From the NCBI GenBank assembly GCA_949825065.1, contig OX463848.1, forward strand, positions 29,331,549 to 29,395,548: a stretch of 64,000 bases of DNA. Direction: 5' to 3'. The translations under genes and the position numbers were made by a program. Each line of letters begins with the position of its first letter. Within the stretch, counting starts at the first letter, position 1. The notes beneath the pieces are model-generated. The model did no database searches. It saw nothing but the letters and a program-made list of their open reading frames with translations, and was not told the DNA's origin. Of this stretch, positions 21,740 to 33,094 are shown piece by piece. The stretch comes from Odontocerum albicorne (taxonomy: Eukaryota; Arthropoda; Insecta; Trichoptera; Odontoceridae).

Positions 21740-22585
21740 TTTTGAAAACTTTTGGATTACTATTCAGCAGTTCAATTCGATCCCACCACGTTATGGGGGC
21801 TAAATAAGTCCCCATCCAGCGCGATCTACAATAGAAGATCGAAATCTTCATTATTTTTTTCATGAGTGCAATGTCACGCAGTGACGAAGTAGGAACTGCC
21901 CAATAGGACTCCTCCGGTGGCGACACATCTGAGTGTGCCGTCACAGGAGCCGTAAAATGACGTACAATGCAGTCATTATACGAGTACTTATAAAACGGCT
22001 TAAAACCTGGAATTCAAACAGCCCAGCAAGTTCAAAGAAAACTTCGTATGCGGCAAAACTATTCTTTGACGTTATTAGATGGGAGTAGCCAGTCGGTCCG
22101 AAGATGAACCGATGTTAAGCTGAGATGAAATCCATTCGGAAATTATTGAATCAATTATCATCACAGCACCACAAAATGTGATCTATGATTTGATCCAGAT
22201 AGTCGCCAAAATAGCAACAGGGCGAAGGGACAAGATTGAAGCTAAAAATACCATATTTAACTTAGCTTACTAAACAACGTGCCGTTTTAGTGAGTTGTAA
22301 CATAGATAATGTTTATTGCTTCTTTTTAAATTGATTATGTTTAATTCATCACCATCAACCCTAAAATCTAAGAGGGGTTTTGAAGGTCGTTGTACTAAAA
22401 AGATGAAGTTTTTTTCACCGAAATTTAAATGTGTATATCATTTATTTCCATAATCTAAAATAATCTTACAAAGACTCTCCTGTTAAGTCGCTGAAGCTGA
22501 AATATTGCGCTTTGAAAGATCGTATCTTTTCACATAAATACAAACCTAAAGGCATTACAATTGATTTAGTCGATCACTGTTTATT
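21740..22585. other. Unassigned sequence
   Basis: The part at 21770-21960 is less AT-rich (ggtggcgacacatctgagtg, gtgccgtcacaggagccg) and may be the remains of a mobile element. I recognise no protein in it. Confidence 0.3.
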
Positions 22586-22589
22586 CCAC

Positions 22590-22800
22590 TTAACATAACG
22601 GTATAACCCTAATGGTTTCAAGATTTTCACATCACCTGGAAAGCACAAGTAATAAGTCTTGTTTGCGCTCCCCTGATGCTCATTGTTTAGTCAAAGACTG
22701 TTTATTCCCCTGATGATTTAGTGGAACAAACAGTGTTTGGCTAAACAAATGTCAATGTCTTGAAACCTCCAAATGTTGACTCCTTAACTATAAGTGATAT
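22590..22800. mobile_element. Dispersed MITE-like repeat, copy 2
   Basis: It shares with 3660-3850 the start taacggtataaccctaatgg, then caagattttcacatcacc, and the end ccttaactataagtgata. Internal segments differ by an insertion. It ends about 30 bp before the exon 3 acceptor. Confidence 0.45.
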
Positions 22801-22830
22801 ATAAATCTATTAATGGTTATTTTTTTGCAG

Positions 22831-22992
22831 ATTGACGAATGCTCCCGACTTTGGGTGCTGGACACCGGAAAGATAGACGAAGTGCAACACTGCTCTCCAC
22901 AACTGTTGGCTTTTGATCTCAAAACTGACAGATTGATTCTCCGCCATCGCTTCACCACAGAAGTCAGACAGAATTCAATCTTTGTTACGCCG
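22831..22992 (+). CDS. Yellow/MRJP-family protein, coding exon 3 of 6
   Basis: Residues 129-182, exactly 54 codons, phase 0 at both ends (acceptor ttttgcag|, donor ccg|gtaagg). It begins IDECSRLWVLDTGKIDEVQH; (V/I)DECxRLWVLDTG is the most diagnostic motif of the family. After this come a second Cys (QHCSPQ) and the strands LLAFDLKTDRL and RHRFTTEV. A small dispersed repeat copy ends about 30 bp upstream of the acceptor. The preceding intron is 4,985 bp. Confidence 0.95.
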
Positions 22993-22999
22993 GTAAGGT

Positions 23000-23147
23000 T
23001 ACATTTTTTTCTATGATTATTTTGTTGCATTTATTACTCTTTACATACTAAAAAAATCAATAGCACAGTTAATTATGTAACATTATTTAAAAGAAAAAAC
23101 ATATGTTGATACATCTGACATCCTTCCGGCCGGACTCGCTTCATATC

Positions 23148-23179
<32 letters not shown>

Positions 23180-23480
23180 TAAAAATGAGAGCCAGACCTT
23201 TTGAGATTGTTTATCTCTTGAATGTATTTTCGTCAGTTTATCTTGAGACGTATATGCGATTTCCGAATTAATGTGTTTATATATGTATGTATATACTATG
23301 TTGCTATCAATAAACCTATGTGTGTATATACATATCATCAAACTGTGTCCCTTGTGGGGTGGAAAGAGAGAACAATGCATAAAACCCTCAGTTTAACGAC
23401 TGAAGAAAACCACTTCACTACGCAAGGCCTACGACAAAGTGATGTAATTTCTTATTTTTTATATTCATGCGTTTGTCCTT
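23000..23480. other. Unassigned start of yellow intron 3
   Basis: Holds the poly-G tract described separately; otherwise AT-rich sequence with no recognisable gene. Confidence 0.35.
23148..23176. repeat. Poly-G homopolymer, 29 bases
   Basis: Twenty-nine consecutive G residues lie in AT-rich intron, after atatc and before ttata. Such a run could fold into a G-quadruplex. Its length in the assembly may be unreliable, since long homopolymers are error-prone. Confidence 0.9.
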
Positions 23481-23489
23481 AATACATAA

Positions 23490-23700
23490 ATATGTTACAA
23501 ATCATCACGCCGTTTCCCTTTTGGGATAGGCAGAGAGAACAGATCTCCATACAATTCTATAAAACACAATTTTCTCCTCGTCCATATTCCTCGACTCTTT
23601 TTTTTTTCTACAGCATTAGTTTTACTTTTTTATCCTTCTTTTGCCAAGTCCAAGCTTCACTTACACACGTCAAGGTGGGCACTAACACACTTTTAACTTA
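23490..23700 (-). mobile_element. LINE-P 3'-end fragment, eroded
   Basis: On the + strand atcacgccgtttcccttttg, then ggataggcagagagaacaga, is the complement of the LINE-P terminus (the AYP region and the stop). Coding further upstream on the - strand is broken. Confidence 0.5.
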
Positions 23701-23704
23701 TATG

Positions 23705-24265
23705 TTACATATTGTCATTTTCGCTACTTTTAGCATAGCAGGATTTTTGTGTATTACGTTAGTGTTCCGTTTATGTCCCTTTCAAATCACCCATTAAATG
23801 TAAACGAACTGCTGATATAACAGAACTTCATATTTATGCTGTCTCACTCGAGTATTTAAATAATCATTTTCCCGTTAATCAAAATAAACGTGTACTATTG
23901 CGTTCTTGAATGAAGCCAGATTTTTGCTTAAAAAAACAAAGAAAAAGAGAACGAAACCAAATAGGCACAACTGTTTCTTTTTTGTGAACTGGTAAAAATC
24001 AAATAGTTCGTGTGTTACGGATTTAACAATTGTGAACTAGTCCAGTGATGTAAAGAAGTATACGAATAATAAAAATGGGAATAATAAAAAAATAAAAAAT
24101 GTCAAATATCTTGAAGTACAAATTTCTACAAAAATTCACGCAAAAATATTTGTTATTTCAATTGATATTTTCATCATTGAATGTAACACATTTGGCGGTT
24201 GTGTTACGATTACTGTTTTATAACAAATAAACAGTTTGGTATGACTTAACACCAAAATGTTCGTA
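23705..24265. other. Unassigned intronic sequence
   Basis: AT-rich, no recognisable gene or element. Confidence 0.35.
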
Positions 24266-24269
24266 TTCA

Positions 24270-24675
24270 TTGAAAAAACATTTATTTAAAAAACAAGTAT
24301 AAATGTTAGATTTGTCGTAAAAGTGTATCAATGACTCTTAATATTTATTTCTAAAAGTATCTAAGAAGGCTACCCAAACTCTTTTAAAAACAAATATTGA
24401 TTTTAGATTTGTCGTAAAACAATGTCAATGACTTTCAATATTTTTTTATAAGAACAACTAACAGATGTAGCCAAAATATTTTTAAAGCAAATATTAATGT
24501 TCGGATTGCCGTAAAAGCATATCGATAACTGTCAAAAATATTGTAAAAATTTCTAACAAGGTTACCTGAAATATTTTAAAACAAATGTCAATGTAAGAGT
24601 TGTCGTAAAATTATATCGATGACTCTCAATATTTTGCCGTAAGAACGCCTATGAAGGCTACCCAAACTCATGCTT
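24270..24675. repeat. ~97-bp diverged tandem repeat, 4 copies
   Basis: Four successive units each contain a version of gatttgtcgtaaaa (at about 24309, 24405, 24502, 24596), then atgactctcaatattt and, later, aaggctacccaaact. Divergence between units is appreciable, so the array is older than the others here. Confidence 0.75.
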
Positions 24676-24679
24676 TAAG

Positions 24680-24960
24680 TATTTCCATAGCGAAGTATAG
24701 TTTATTCTTTCAGTGTACAGCCTTAAGGTGACATACTTGATACAAGAGATTTAAAAAAGTGAAGGAGGAGCTCAATACAATTAAAAGTATTTTAATGCAC
24801 TTGAAATAAAATTTAATCTACGAGTATTATAGGGTTAGTTATTTTTTATTAAATCACCAAGACAAAATTTTAAATTTATGTGAAGTTTTGATTTAATGGG
24901 ACACGAACCAACGATTTATGTACAAATGAGTACGTACAAAATCGGTTGCAATATTGTTTA
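24680..24960. other. Unassigned intronic sequence
   Basis: AT-rich. A phrase around cacgaaccaacgatttatgt, followed by gagtacgtac, recurs in altered form near 25300-25345, flanking the SINE at 24964 on both sides. This suggests a local duplication of the host sequence. Confidence 0.4.
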
Positions 24961-24963
24961 TAT

Positions 24964-25170
24964 GATGACTTTGTGACCTATTTGGTAAGATGCCTGTCTC
25001 CGAGAACTTGTGGGTTCGATTCCCGTTGGTACCCATTTGGAAAAATGAGGGTTCAGTCTGGTTTTCACATAAGGTCTCATTAGCTTATATCTGATTGGTT
25101 GGAAAAGATTGCCACCGGGCAATAAAACTGCCAGATTGTATATAGTGTTCAATGAAAGTATAATATGGTA
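24964..25170 (+). mobile_element. SINE-A, full-length copy
   Basis: The head tgacctatttggtaagatgc, B box tgggttcgattcccgttggt, body ggttttcacataaggtc, tail ttggttggaaaagattgcc and end ttcaatgaaagtataatat are all present in order. Confidence 0.8.
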
Positions 25171-25174
25171 CAGA

Positions 25175-25780
25175 TAAGAAAGAAAGTGAAGATCGGGTCC
25201 AATACAATTTTTTTTAAATACACGCACATGACATCACATCTCATGTATTACAGGATAAGTAATTTTTTTATTGAAAAATCATCAAAATAGAATATTTGTA
25301 TGGGACACACACCCCCGATTTCTGAACAAATTAGTATGTTACATACAAAATCGTTTGTAATATTATTTATGCGGTTTGAAGTACAATAATTAGCTTCCGC
25401 CTTCCTTAACATATGTGGGCCAAAGAGTTATCAAGCTTCCTGTGGAAATCATTGCATAACTTAAAGATTATGTATTTTTGAGAGAATTTTTAAATACTCG
25501 TATGTGAATCTTGAGAATTAATATTTTTTTTTAACATGTATCTTCTGTATGACTTCCTACAATATGCCACAAGTTTCAGTCAATTTATATATTGCTTCTT
25601 TATAAAACTCAAAAGTCGGACAACTCTTCATTTAACGAGAACGCCGGTCTATCAATATATTTATCAACAAAGTGAATTCAGTACGCGAGATCAAACTTTG
25701 TTTGTACTTTATTTCTATAAATCGTTTAGTAAAATATGATTAATAAGTTTACTTATCTATGTCGAAAACTATAACAACAA
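25175..25780. other. Unassigned intronic sequence
   Basis: AT-rich, no recognisable gene. Confidence 0.35.
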
Positions 25781-25782
25781 TT

Positions 25783-26215
25783 GACGACCTCCATGACCTT
25801 ATTTGTAAGATGTCTTTTCCGACACGGGAGTTGCGAGTTCGGTTTCCGATGGTAGCCAGATTTAAACAAATATATTCCATTCTTGTTTTTACTTGAGTCC
25901 TCTGGAACATCTTTCTGGTTAATTGGAAAAGATAACAATAAATAATAAATCCGCCATACCATAATCCACCACACCATAATCCGCCATACCATAATCCGCT
26001 ACACCATAAACCGCAATAACATCTTTCTTTTCAATTGGATAGATTACCATAAACCGCAATAAATCCGCCATCCTATATTCCACCATACCATAGCCCGCCA
26101 CACCATAATCCACCATACCATAATCCGCAATAACATATTTCTGGTCACTTGTAAAAGATTACAATAAACCGCAATAAATCCGCCAAGTTGCACTGTATTC
26201 AACGAAAGTAAATTA
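25783..26215 (+). mobile_element. SINE-A whose tail has expanded into tandem repeats
   Basis: A normal head (gacgacctccatgacctt), B-box region (ttgcgagttcggtttcc) and body lead to the tail at about 25920. From about 25948 to 26190 the phrase accataatccgcca, with variants, repeats many times. Two further partial copies of the tail motif (catctttcttttcaattgga and catatttctggtcacttg) are interspersed. The normal SINE end (ccaagttgcactgtattcaa) follows, so the expansion is inside the element. Confidence 0.8.
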
Positions 26216-26219
26216 CTAT

Positions 26220-27470
26220 CAAGTGACGCAATAAAATTAATAAGATGACAATTTATACAGCACCGTTTAGAGAACAGGCTTTCCTCAAGGACGCTCTAAC
26301 AATTTATATATGTATGTACACATATCTTAAAGATTAACCCTGCAATAAACATACTCAACATGAAACAGAACAACATTTTAATGTAAAACCTAAATGAAAC
26401 ACCAGGAAGTTCAAAGCAAAGAAATAAAATTTAAGAAGTGATCACAGTTTACCTTAACCAAGGTATTTATAATATAAAAGGCAATAAATAAAAATGTGTG
26501 AATTCTAAGCTGAAAAAGCCTTCACGCTCACCGCTAGCACTAATTGGTCCGGTCTTTCGCTTTTGATCTTTTTTGCTATGAATCTAGCTGACCGTTAATC
26601 CAAACCAAAAAATCTATATCGTTCAATTCCATCCAAATAAATTGATGTTTATTGTGTACCATCGTTGAAATTCTTTTTTTTTACCAATACAGATTTCGGC
26701 TCCACAGCAATGTCATTATCACCACAGAAGTATTTATTCTCATTTACCATAATCAAGAAGTGTTCTCCTTTTAGGTTGACGTTATTTATTTCTAACTCTG
26801 GCCAACTCTTCTGTTTTCACCTAGTCCAGTCTAATCCTGAACAATTCCCAGCTATTTTTTATTCTAGACATACCTAGAAAATTTTACAAGGAATTCTGTT
26901 CTGACATTCGTATATGTTGCTACCAATGCAATTAAGGCCTTTATTTTATCGTTAGAATGGATTCCGTATTCACGGTTTCTCAAATTTTCGTATTTCTTTT
27001 TCTGACTATGAGTGGCTTCCCTACTACCCCTCATAGAAATCTTAAACCTGGTATCAGGATTATTGTCCTCATTTTTCATTAAGTTAAAAAAGACTCCATA
27101 TGAGATGCCCATTAACCAAAATAATCAAAAACAAAGTTCGATTATCTTTTCGTCGTTGCTGGGCTTTGTAGTTGAGGATCTCCTCGCTATTCCAGCGTCA
27201 ATTCAGTTTGAAAGCAATGCTGTGCCGTCGAGTTGTCGTTTCTTTCTTCTTTTTTTTCTCCTCTTTAAGTAAGTGAGCTGTTGCACACCAGCAAACTCAC
27301 CGGCCACACCAGTGTATTGCATCCGATGACACACCTAAAGTGAGGCGATCGGAGCCCACCGGCATGTTTTTTTTCCTCTTTTTGAAAGAATAAATATGAT
27401 CAAAGTCATGGGTATCCTTATTCCGCCGAATACTAGACGTAAAAAATGCCTGTGTCATTTGAGGGAAATT
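26220..27470. other. Unassigned intronic sequence
   Basis: A long stretch of yellow intron 3 without a recognisable gene. Short overlapping frames on both strands at 26665-27272 show no family signature. The part at 27295-27470 probably belongs to the body of the SINE-B copy that follows. Confidence 0.35.
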
Positions 27471-27471
27471 A

Positions 27472-27541
27472 CACAGCGCGGGGTTTGAGCCAGCGACCTT
27501 CCACACAGCAGTCCAGTACATAACCGCGCGGTCATGTACCT
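27472..27541 (-). mobile_element. SINE-B tRNA-like head, second copy
   Basis: On the - strand catgaccgcgcggttatgta is the A-box side and gctggctcaaaccccgcgct the B-box side. Its layout equals that of the head at 20943-21015, with several substitutions. The expected SINE body extends leftward to about 27300. Confidence 0.55.
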
Positions 27542-27544
27542 TAA

Positions 27545-27905
27545 TAGACTTATACGCGTATATCAGTACATTAAATTGATGCAAAACTGAGAAAAAGGAA
27601 AGTATAGGAACAAAAGATCCAAAATCGGCCGAGAATGATAGAGAATCATAATTTAGGATAAGTACTTAAGCTCTGAAGTAGTTTAATGTTCATTAGGAAT
27701 TAGTAGGATCTTGCTATGATATCTATAGGCATTTAATAAGATTGTCAGCCCATTGTGTGGTTGAATGTCGCCTGTATGTTATATGTATTTAATAATGTTG
27801 ATTTGCTGTGTGTGCGTTGTTGTTACCTTCAATAAATACTCTTTTAGCAGATAAAACCTTATTTCCGATAGCAAGGAGTTCCAGATTTTAAAACAATTAA
27901 ACAGT
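27545..27905. other. Unassigned sequence, possible LTR-like segment
   Basis: The end of this stretch contains an aataaa signal (cttcaataaatactctttta at about 27828) after a GT-rich run. This is reminiscent of an LTR 3' region, but no paired LTR or primer-binding site is found. Confidence 0.25.
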
Positions 27906-27907
27906 AA

Positions 27908-28219
27908 TTGTATATCAAAAAAGTGCCGTATTTTGATTTGTCAGTCCAAGAATGCAAATGGTGCGATGCTATGTTTTCTTTCTGTTATGATGAATGGAAT
28001 TACAGAAACAATACTAAGGCGCCTTTAAGTTATGTAAAGAAGGATTTGGGAAGAGATGTTTTTAATGTTGAGACATTGTACAAAATGGTGGATGACAAGA
28101 TTACCATTTCACGAAGAGAAAATAATCATAAAGAAATATTCGAATTCGCAAATCACAGTATCTTAAATTTCTTATGCGCAATCCTGAAAAGAACAAGATT
28201 CCACAAATCTAAATACTAA
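27908..28219 (+). pseudogene. Unrecognised 103-codon open frame
   Basis: The frame has protein-like composition: KVPYFDLSVQECKWCDAMFS, then KDLGRDVFNVETLYKMVDDK and ENNHKEIFEFANHSILNFLC. It has no Met start in good context (the frame opens at TTG) and no recognised domain. It follows a possible LTR-like segment within yellow intron 3. I read it as a fragment of a mobile element or a retroposed sequence. It could also be chance, although its composition is less AT-driven than most frames here. Confidence 0.3.
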
Positions 28220-28224
28220 AAAAT

Positions 28225-29570
28225 ATTTTATTTTAAATCTGCATCTTGAAGGAAGATATATTCAAAGCATTTAAAACCGGTATTACAGTTAAAGTTTCAA
28301 ATTTATAGTCTAGCCTTAATACTTAAAACTTATTTCTAACTTTAAAATTTGATGATTTGTATTCAGAGTCTAATCTCATACATTCCAAACTTTAACGTGA
28401 GGCAAAGAAACCATGTGACTTTCTAATTCAAGGAAACTACGACAAATTTAACTTTAAGTATAAATTTCTTTAAAAAAAAGAATGTTAATATTTAGTATTA
28501 AAATCGAACTGTGAATTCGAGCTTAAGACAGACAAATGAAAATCAATAGCCAAAATGATAGCAAATATTCAGTAGTTCTTATACTGAAGTCACTCGAGCA
28601 AAAATAATAAGACGGACTGTTCTTTTCTCTAAGAAGGTTAACAACGTTTGTATTGACATTCGAGAAAATATATTTTATTCTTATCACGAATTGTAGGTGA
28701 AACACTTTTTTGTGCTTGTTTGCTTTACGCATGAATTGGCTTAGTGCAAGCAAAAACTGCATTACAATAGAAATAATAGGCTAATTTAAGTTTCCATTTG
28801 CAACGGTCTGGATCGGAAGTACAGCAGACGATTGTAATTTTATTTTACAAAAAAATATATCTTCTTGAACTAATTAGAGGCATTTAGTTTTACTTCGATT
28901 AGTTTAGGTCATCGGCGGCTAAAAAATTGTAAAGATTGACAATTAATATTTTTGACACTTTTTTTCAAGTCAAATTATTTTCACTTTTTGTATAAGTGGT
29001 TTATATTCAAGAACTTATTGTATATAAGATTTATTGTATAGGTAGTTTCTATTGAAAAATTGTGTTTATTATTTCGTTAAACAATTTATTTTCTTTCTTA
29101 ATGCTGAGAGTGGTTTGGGATCTTGTCTACAACAGGTAACTCTAGAGGGGAAGGCGAGGACTCGAAAAGCCGACTCCGCTTAGTGAGATAGAAGTAAGAG
29201 AAATAAGCTGAAGAACTGAGTTTTTTAGTTTCCATTCAAACTCTTACAAAAGTACCATTATGTAACTCTTTAGATCTTATAAAAAAGTATTAAAGTACAT
29301 TTTAGTAACTTTTGAAACGCAAAAAACTTCGACGCAAAAAAAATCGAAATAAGGAAATTAACAGATGTAAAATCCCATTATTTTATTTATTAACAAAAGA
29401 AACGGTTCTTAAGAGTTATATACATAACACAATAGATATTTAAAAAAATATCATCCTGGTATATAAAAAAACAATATAATACAGAAACATACCGTAGTAA
29501 ACTACAACGTGAAAAGTAGAAAAAATCAATCAAGAATACAAAGTTTATAAAATACTTTTTTAAATTGTGG
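28225..29570. other. Unassigned AT-rich sequence
   Basis: Nothing recognisable. A short less AT-rich block at about 29120-29200 has no readable product. Confidence 0.35.
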
Positions 29571-29574
29571 CGGT

Positions 29575-29965
29575 CGCCCACTCGAAATACTGTGAGCATT
29601 CATACACACGGTCAATAACCGATGAAACGATCTTCGCATTCCTCGACAAATTTAAATAAACAAGGTCACACGCCGGCCATTCAACCCATAGCCGAGCGGA
29701 CCGCATTCCATATTAGAGAGAGAACGCACCACGGCTGTCTCGCCAGTTCCGTATTTGAATGATACCTACATACAACAATTAATCGTTTTGCATTCACAGA
29801 AACGAGACGTAGGCATATCGCGAGCGCATTCTCGCGCACATTCTAAAAAGATATAAATACCTACGTTACTAATAAAATTCCACTCTCTTTCCGCATTGCG
29901 ATCTAACGTGTTTTATTATTTATCAACAAATCATCCTCATCATCTCTTCCCTCTAGGATACAGTT
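29575..29965 (+). mobile_element. Possible solo LTR
   Basis: This block stands out by base composition (gcgagcgcattctcgcgcac). In order it has a TATA-like gatataaatacc at about 29850, an aataaa at about 29871 within taataaaattcc, and a CA-rich end (caaatcatcctcatcatctc). TATA box followed by a nearby poly-A signal is the layout of an LTR. No second LTR, primer-binding site or target duplication was identified, so this is tentative. Confidence 0.3.
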
Positions 29966-29969
29966 CCTA

Positions 29970-30690
29970 AAAAATTATAACCTCTCTCAAGGGGATATTA
30001 TAGCACAAATTACAAAAAAATACTTAAAATGAAACAGAATAACCAGTCTCCCAGCTAAGACCTCAGATTGAGGAAACGTTTAAAAAGGACTCTCCTAAGT
30101 TCAACCACAACTATCTTTGAAATATTCATCAAACCAGGCACGGAGTTACCCAATTGTTGCATTCTCACGATTGATGAATTGCAACGTGCAACTGTCGTTA
30201 GCAAATTGCTATTGACAAATCTGAATTTTATAAGGCTCCATGGGTTTCTAGCAGGAGCATAAAAAACAATTGGAGTCAATATATAGAGATATGAACGATA
30301 TTGTGAGTAACCTTATACAGAAACATCGAGTCAAATAAAATCCTTCTTTCAGAGTTGAAGTAGGCGGGTGTAATGCAATAAAAAATCGTAGTCGAAAATA
30401 TCAGGTGGGATGGTGAGGCGAAAAATAATATGTCTCAGAAAGGTATTTTGGACTCTTTCAATTTATAACAAATGTATTAAATAAGATTAAGATCATAATT
30501 TCCCTGCTTCACAAATATCGGCTCAACTACTAGGTTCGATTTTGAGCGAAATGTGGCGCTTTGACTTTCAGACTTAAGTCCGTCGTATTCTATGGTTAAA
30601 TATATTAGGGATGTGTGATTGATGATATGTAACTTCAAGTACAATATATTTCCATAAAATCAATAGAGGTATCCTTATTTTTTTTGAGCA
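29970..30690. other. Unassigned intronic sequence
   Basis: Two overlapping frames near 30055-30279 on opposite strands have no recognised domain. No gene is called. Confidence 0.35.
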
Positions 30691-30694
30691 TTTA

Positions 30695-30880
30695 TTTATA
30701 AACGCACAGTCGATGAAACGACTATCCTCATAGGCTAGTTGATATAACGCTTATATTTATAAACGCACAGTCGATGAAACGACTATCCTCATAGGCTAGT
30801 TGATATAACGCTTATATTTATAAACGCACAGTCGATGAAACGACTATCCTCATAGGCTAGTTGATATAACGCTTATATTT
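30695..30880. repeat. 61-bp perfect tandem repeat, 3 copies, in a tRNA-like SINE head
   Basis: The unit beginning aacgcacagtcgatgaaacg starts at 30701, 30762 and 30823, and the copies are identical over about 58 bp. Each unit includes ataggctagttgatataacg, which resembles the A-box part of a tRNA-like head. A single B-box-like gagttcgattcccgatg follows at 30893-30909. The 5' half of a SINE head therefore appears triplicated. Confidence 0.85.
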
Positions 30881-30960
30881 TCCGGTGAATTTCGAGTTCG
30901 ATTCCCGATGAATCTAAAAAAATGACCATAGTCTGTTTAAAACAATATTTCAATATCCTA
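30881..30960 (+). mobile_element. SINE head remainder after the 61-bp repeats
   Basis: It contains the B-box-like gttcgattcccgatgaatct and then a body piece accatagtctgttt, similar to SINE-A downstream of its head. The tail is not recognised. Confidence 0.5.
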
Positions 30961-30964
30961 ACGA

Positions 30965-32780
30965 ACCGCTAGTACCATTCCTAGTCCAATGGCCGAAGAC
31001 GATGTTACATCTGGATCACTCTGTTCAAAATATCTACATCAACAGTACAGATATGAAGAGACAAGTGCGATATGAGAGTATAAGTTGGACTAATGAATGC
31101 CAACCATCTTGTTGAAAATTTTAATGATTTCATAAGATTTATCTACGCGTATTTCAAAATATGATTTCTCACGAATATTATCTCAATCTTCATTGTTTTA
31201 AGCTGTTTTTGTTGTAGTTCTTACCGAGAAGTATTCTTCGTATCTACTTTTATTTATAATGCAAATCATCGGTCCAATTAGGAAAAAAATGGTGAGGGGA
31301 CCCAAGGGAGAAGCGCCAATTGTCTATCGGGTCTGCATTGTTATTTCCCTTCACCTTCAATATTTATTTATCTTGGTTCGCTCTCATAACAACTTTCATA
31401 ATACTCGTAAATAAGCCGAGTCTTTTTTTCTTGTTACAGTTTACTGAATTAAGGGGTGCAGGGGAAAAACTAACAATCGACCAAAGATATTTTTTCAGAA
31501 GTAACAATTGATTGTTGAAATTCCGTATATTTGTTTTCATTAAAACCGCTCGAAATCTATATTACCGATACCACAATGATTTAATTATAAGTTCCATTTG
31601 ACAGCTAATGTGTGTCGACAGTTCTGGGCGGTCTTAAAACAAAAAATGGGTTGTCATAATTTTTAGTAAAATATGTCTATTTTTTGTACTCGTATTTCTT
31701 GGATTCTTTATCTTCACTTTGGGAGGGGTTGCCCCTTTTCTTAATGAGGTGGTAACGATTCCCCATTTTCTTTGAGATTCAGAACTCTTAGAGTTAGCGC
31801 CTATGATGCAAATGATAATCCTTCATGTTGTGTTCAGTAACATCTTATATAAGATTTAACATTACATTCTTGCTGATTTTAATGTATTCTTGTATTGTAT
31901 TTAGTTATACTTTCATTGCATAGAATACAACCTAGAAGAAAAATATTAAATAAACCTTAGTTAAAACAATATTTGAACCTTTTTTTAAAAAATCTTTCTA
32001 TCAAAGAAAATTGGGCCCGTAACCCCAGGGGTTAAAAGACAGCCACTTTAAGTCACAGAATTCATCTTGTAAATTTAATCAAAAGAATTCATTTTTAGTT
32101 ACCTTCTGAAGGAAGTTTCATTGTTGTTTAATATGTAATTTATTTAAAAGATATTCATAAATATTTAACTTTTTTTTTTAAAAACATATTTTCGTTTACA
32201 AAAATTATGCATTTTTGTAATATGGTATTTGCATTGCATTCAATTTATATCTGTTTTATTAATTAAATGTATTTTTTTATATTCTCAAACCAAAAGAAAG
32301 GCTATCTATTAACTAACACTGTCAACAAATTATACTGCACTTGCGTTTTCATTATATTTTTTTTTTTTTTTTTTTTTCAGAAAATAACATATGTTTAGGC
32401 CATATTTGTTCTTTCACAAAACAACTGTGGAGGTAATAAGTTTAGTATATTTACGTATTTTATTGCCTTACATGAGTAATGTTATTAAATATGTCTAGAC
32501 GAAGGTAACAAGTGAAAATATTTTATAACAAACATTACTTTTATTATAATGTTAATTTATTTTCAACTTAAAAACATCCGTATCCATTTCATAAAGAAAT
32601 GTTTCATAATGGCATATACTCGCATAATGCATTAAATTACCTTAAATTATAAATTCCGAACAACAATAAAAGTGTCCAATTCTGTATTTTACTAAAGTCT
32701 TGAAATATTAAATATGTTTTTCGTATTTCATGTGTTTATTCACACTTCATTGCATCACATTTATTTATTTTAATTATTTA
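30965..32780. other. Unassigned AT-rich part of yellow intron 3
   Basis: No gene is seen. A poly-T run lies at about 32357-32379. A weak SINE-A-like tail may lie near 31890-31960 (tatactttcattgcatagaa, tacaacctagaag), followed by an eroded B-box side at about 32005-32030. Confidence 0.35.
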
Positions 32781-32784
32781 CATT

Positions 32785-33090
32785 TCAGAAGGTTTATTGC
32801 CAGGTAGCAATTTCCTCCAGCCAACCGAACAAAATTTAGTAAAAGAAATAACATGGTCATAAAAAATATTCAACTCATTGTTATAGAAGATTTATGAATA
32901 GTATAAACAATAAAAATGAGATATCAATCAAAGGGAAAAGGAAGGGATGTTGTTTAAAAAATATATCAGGAATGAAACGTGTAACATTGATGACGAAATT
33001 AAGAGTTTTTCAGTTGCGTTTTGAAACATGCCTATGACGAATTAAGTCTAACGTTCGCTTACAACTGGTTTTACAGTCTATCTGCATGAA
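32785..33090 (-). mobile_element. CR1/Jockey-like LINE 3' UTR and tail
   Basis: About 300 bp align to 46300-46680, including agatatcaatcaaagggaaa, cagaaaagatt and the tail ttattgccaggtagcaattt. In the other copy this region directly follows the CR1/Jockey-like coding part. This is therefore a 3' UTR-only, heavily truncated copy. Its last ~50 bp are also the SINE-A tail. Confidence 0.65.
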
Positions 33091-33094
33091 CAGA

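Noticed and set aside
26665..27272. Overlapping frames on both strands
   Set aside because: Open on both strands at once with no motif; best explained by chance.
30881..30960. Tandem pol III promoters or a tRNA cluster
   Set aside because: Only one B box follows the three A-box-like units, so this is a rearranged SINE head and not several genes.
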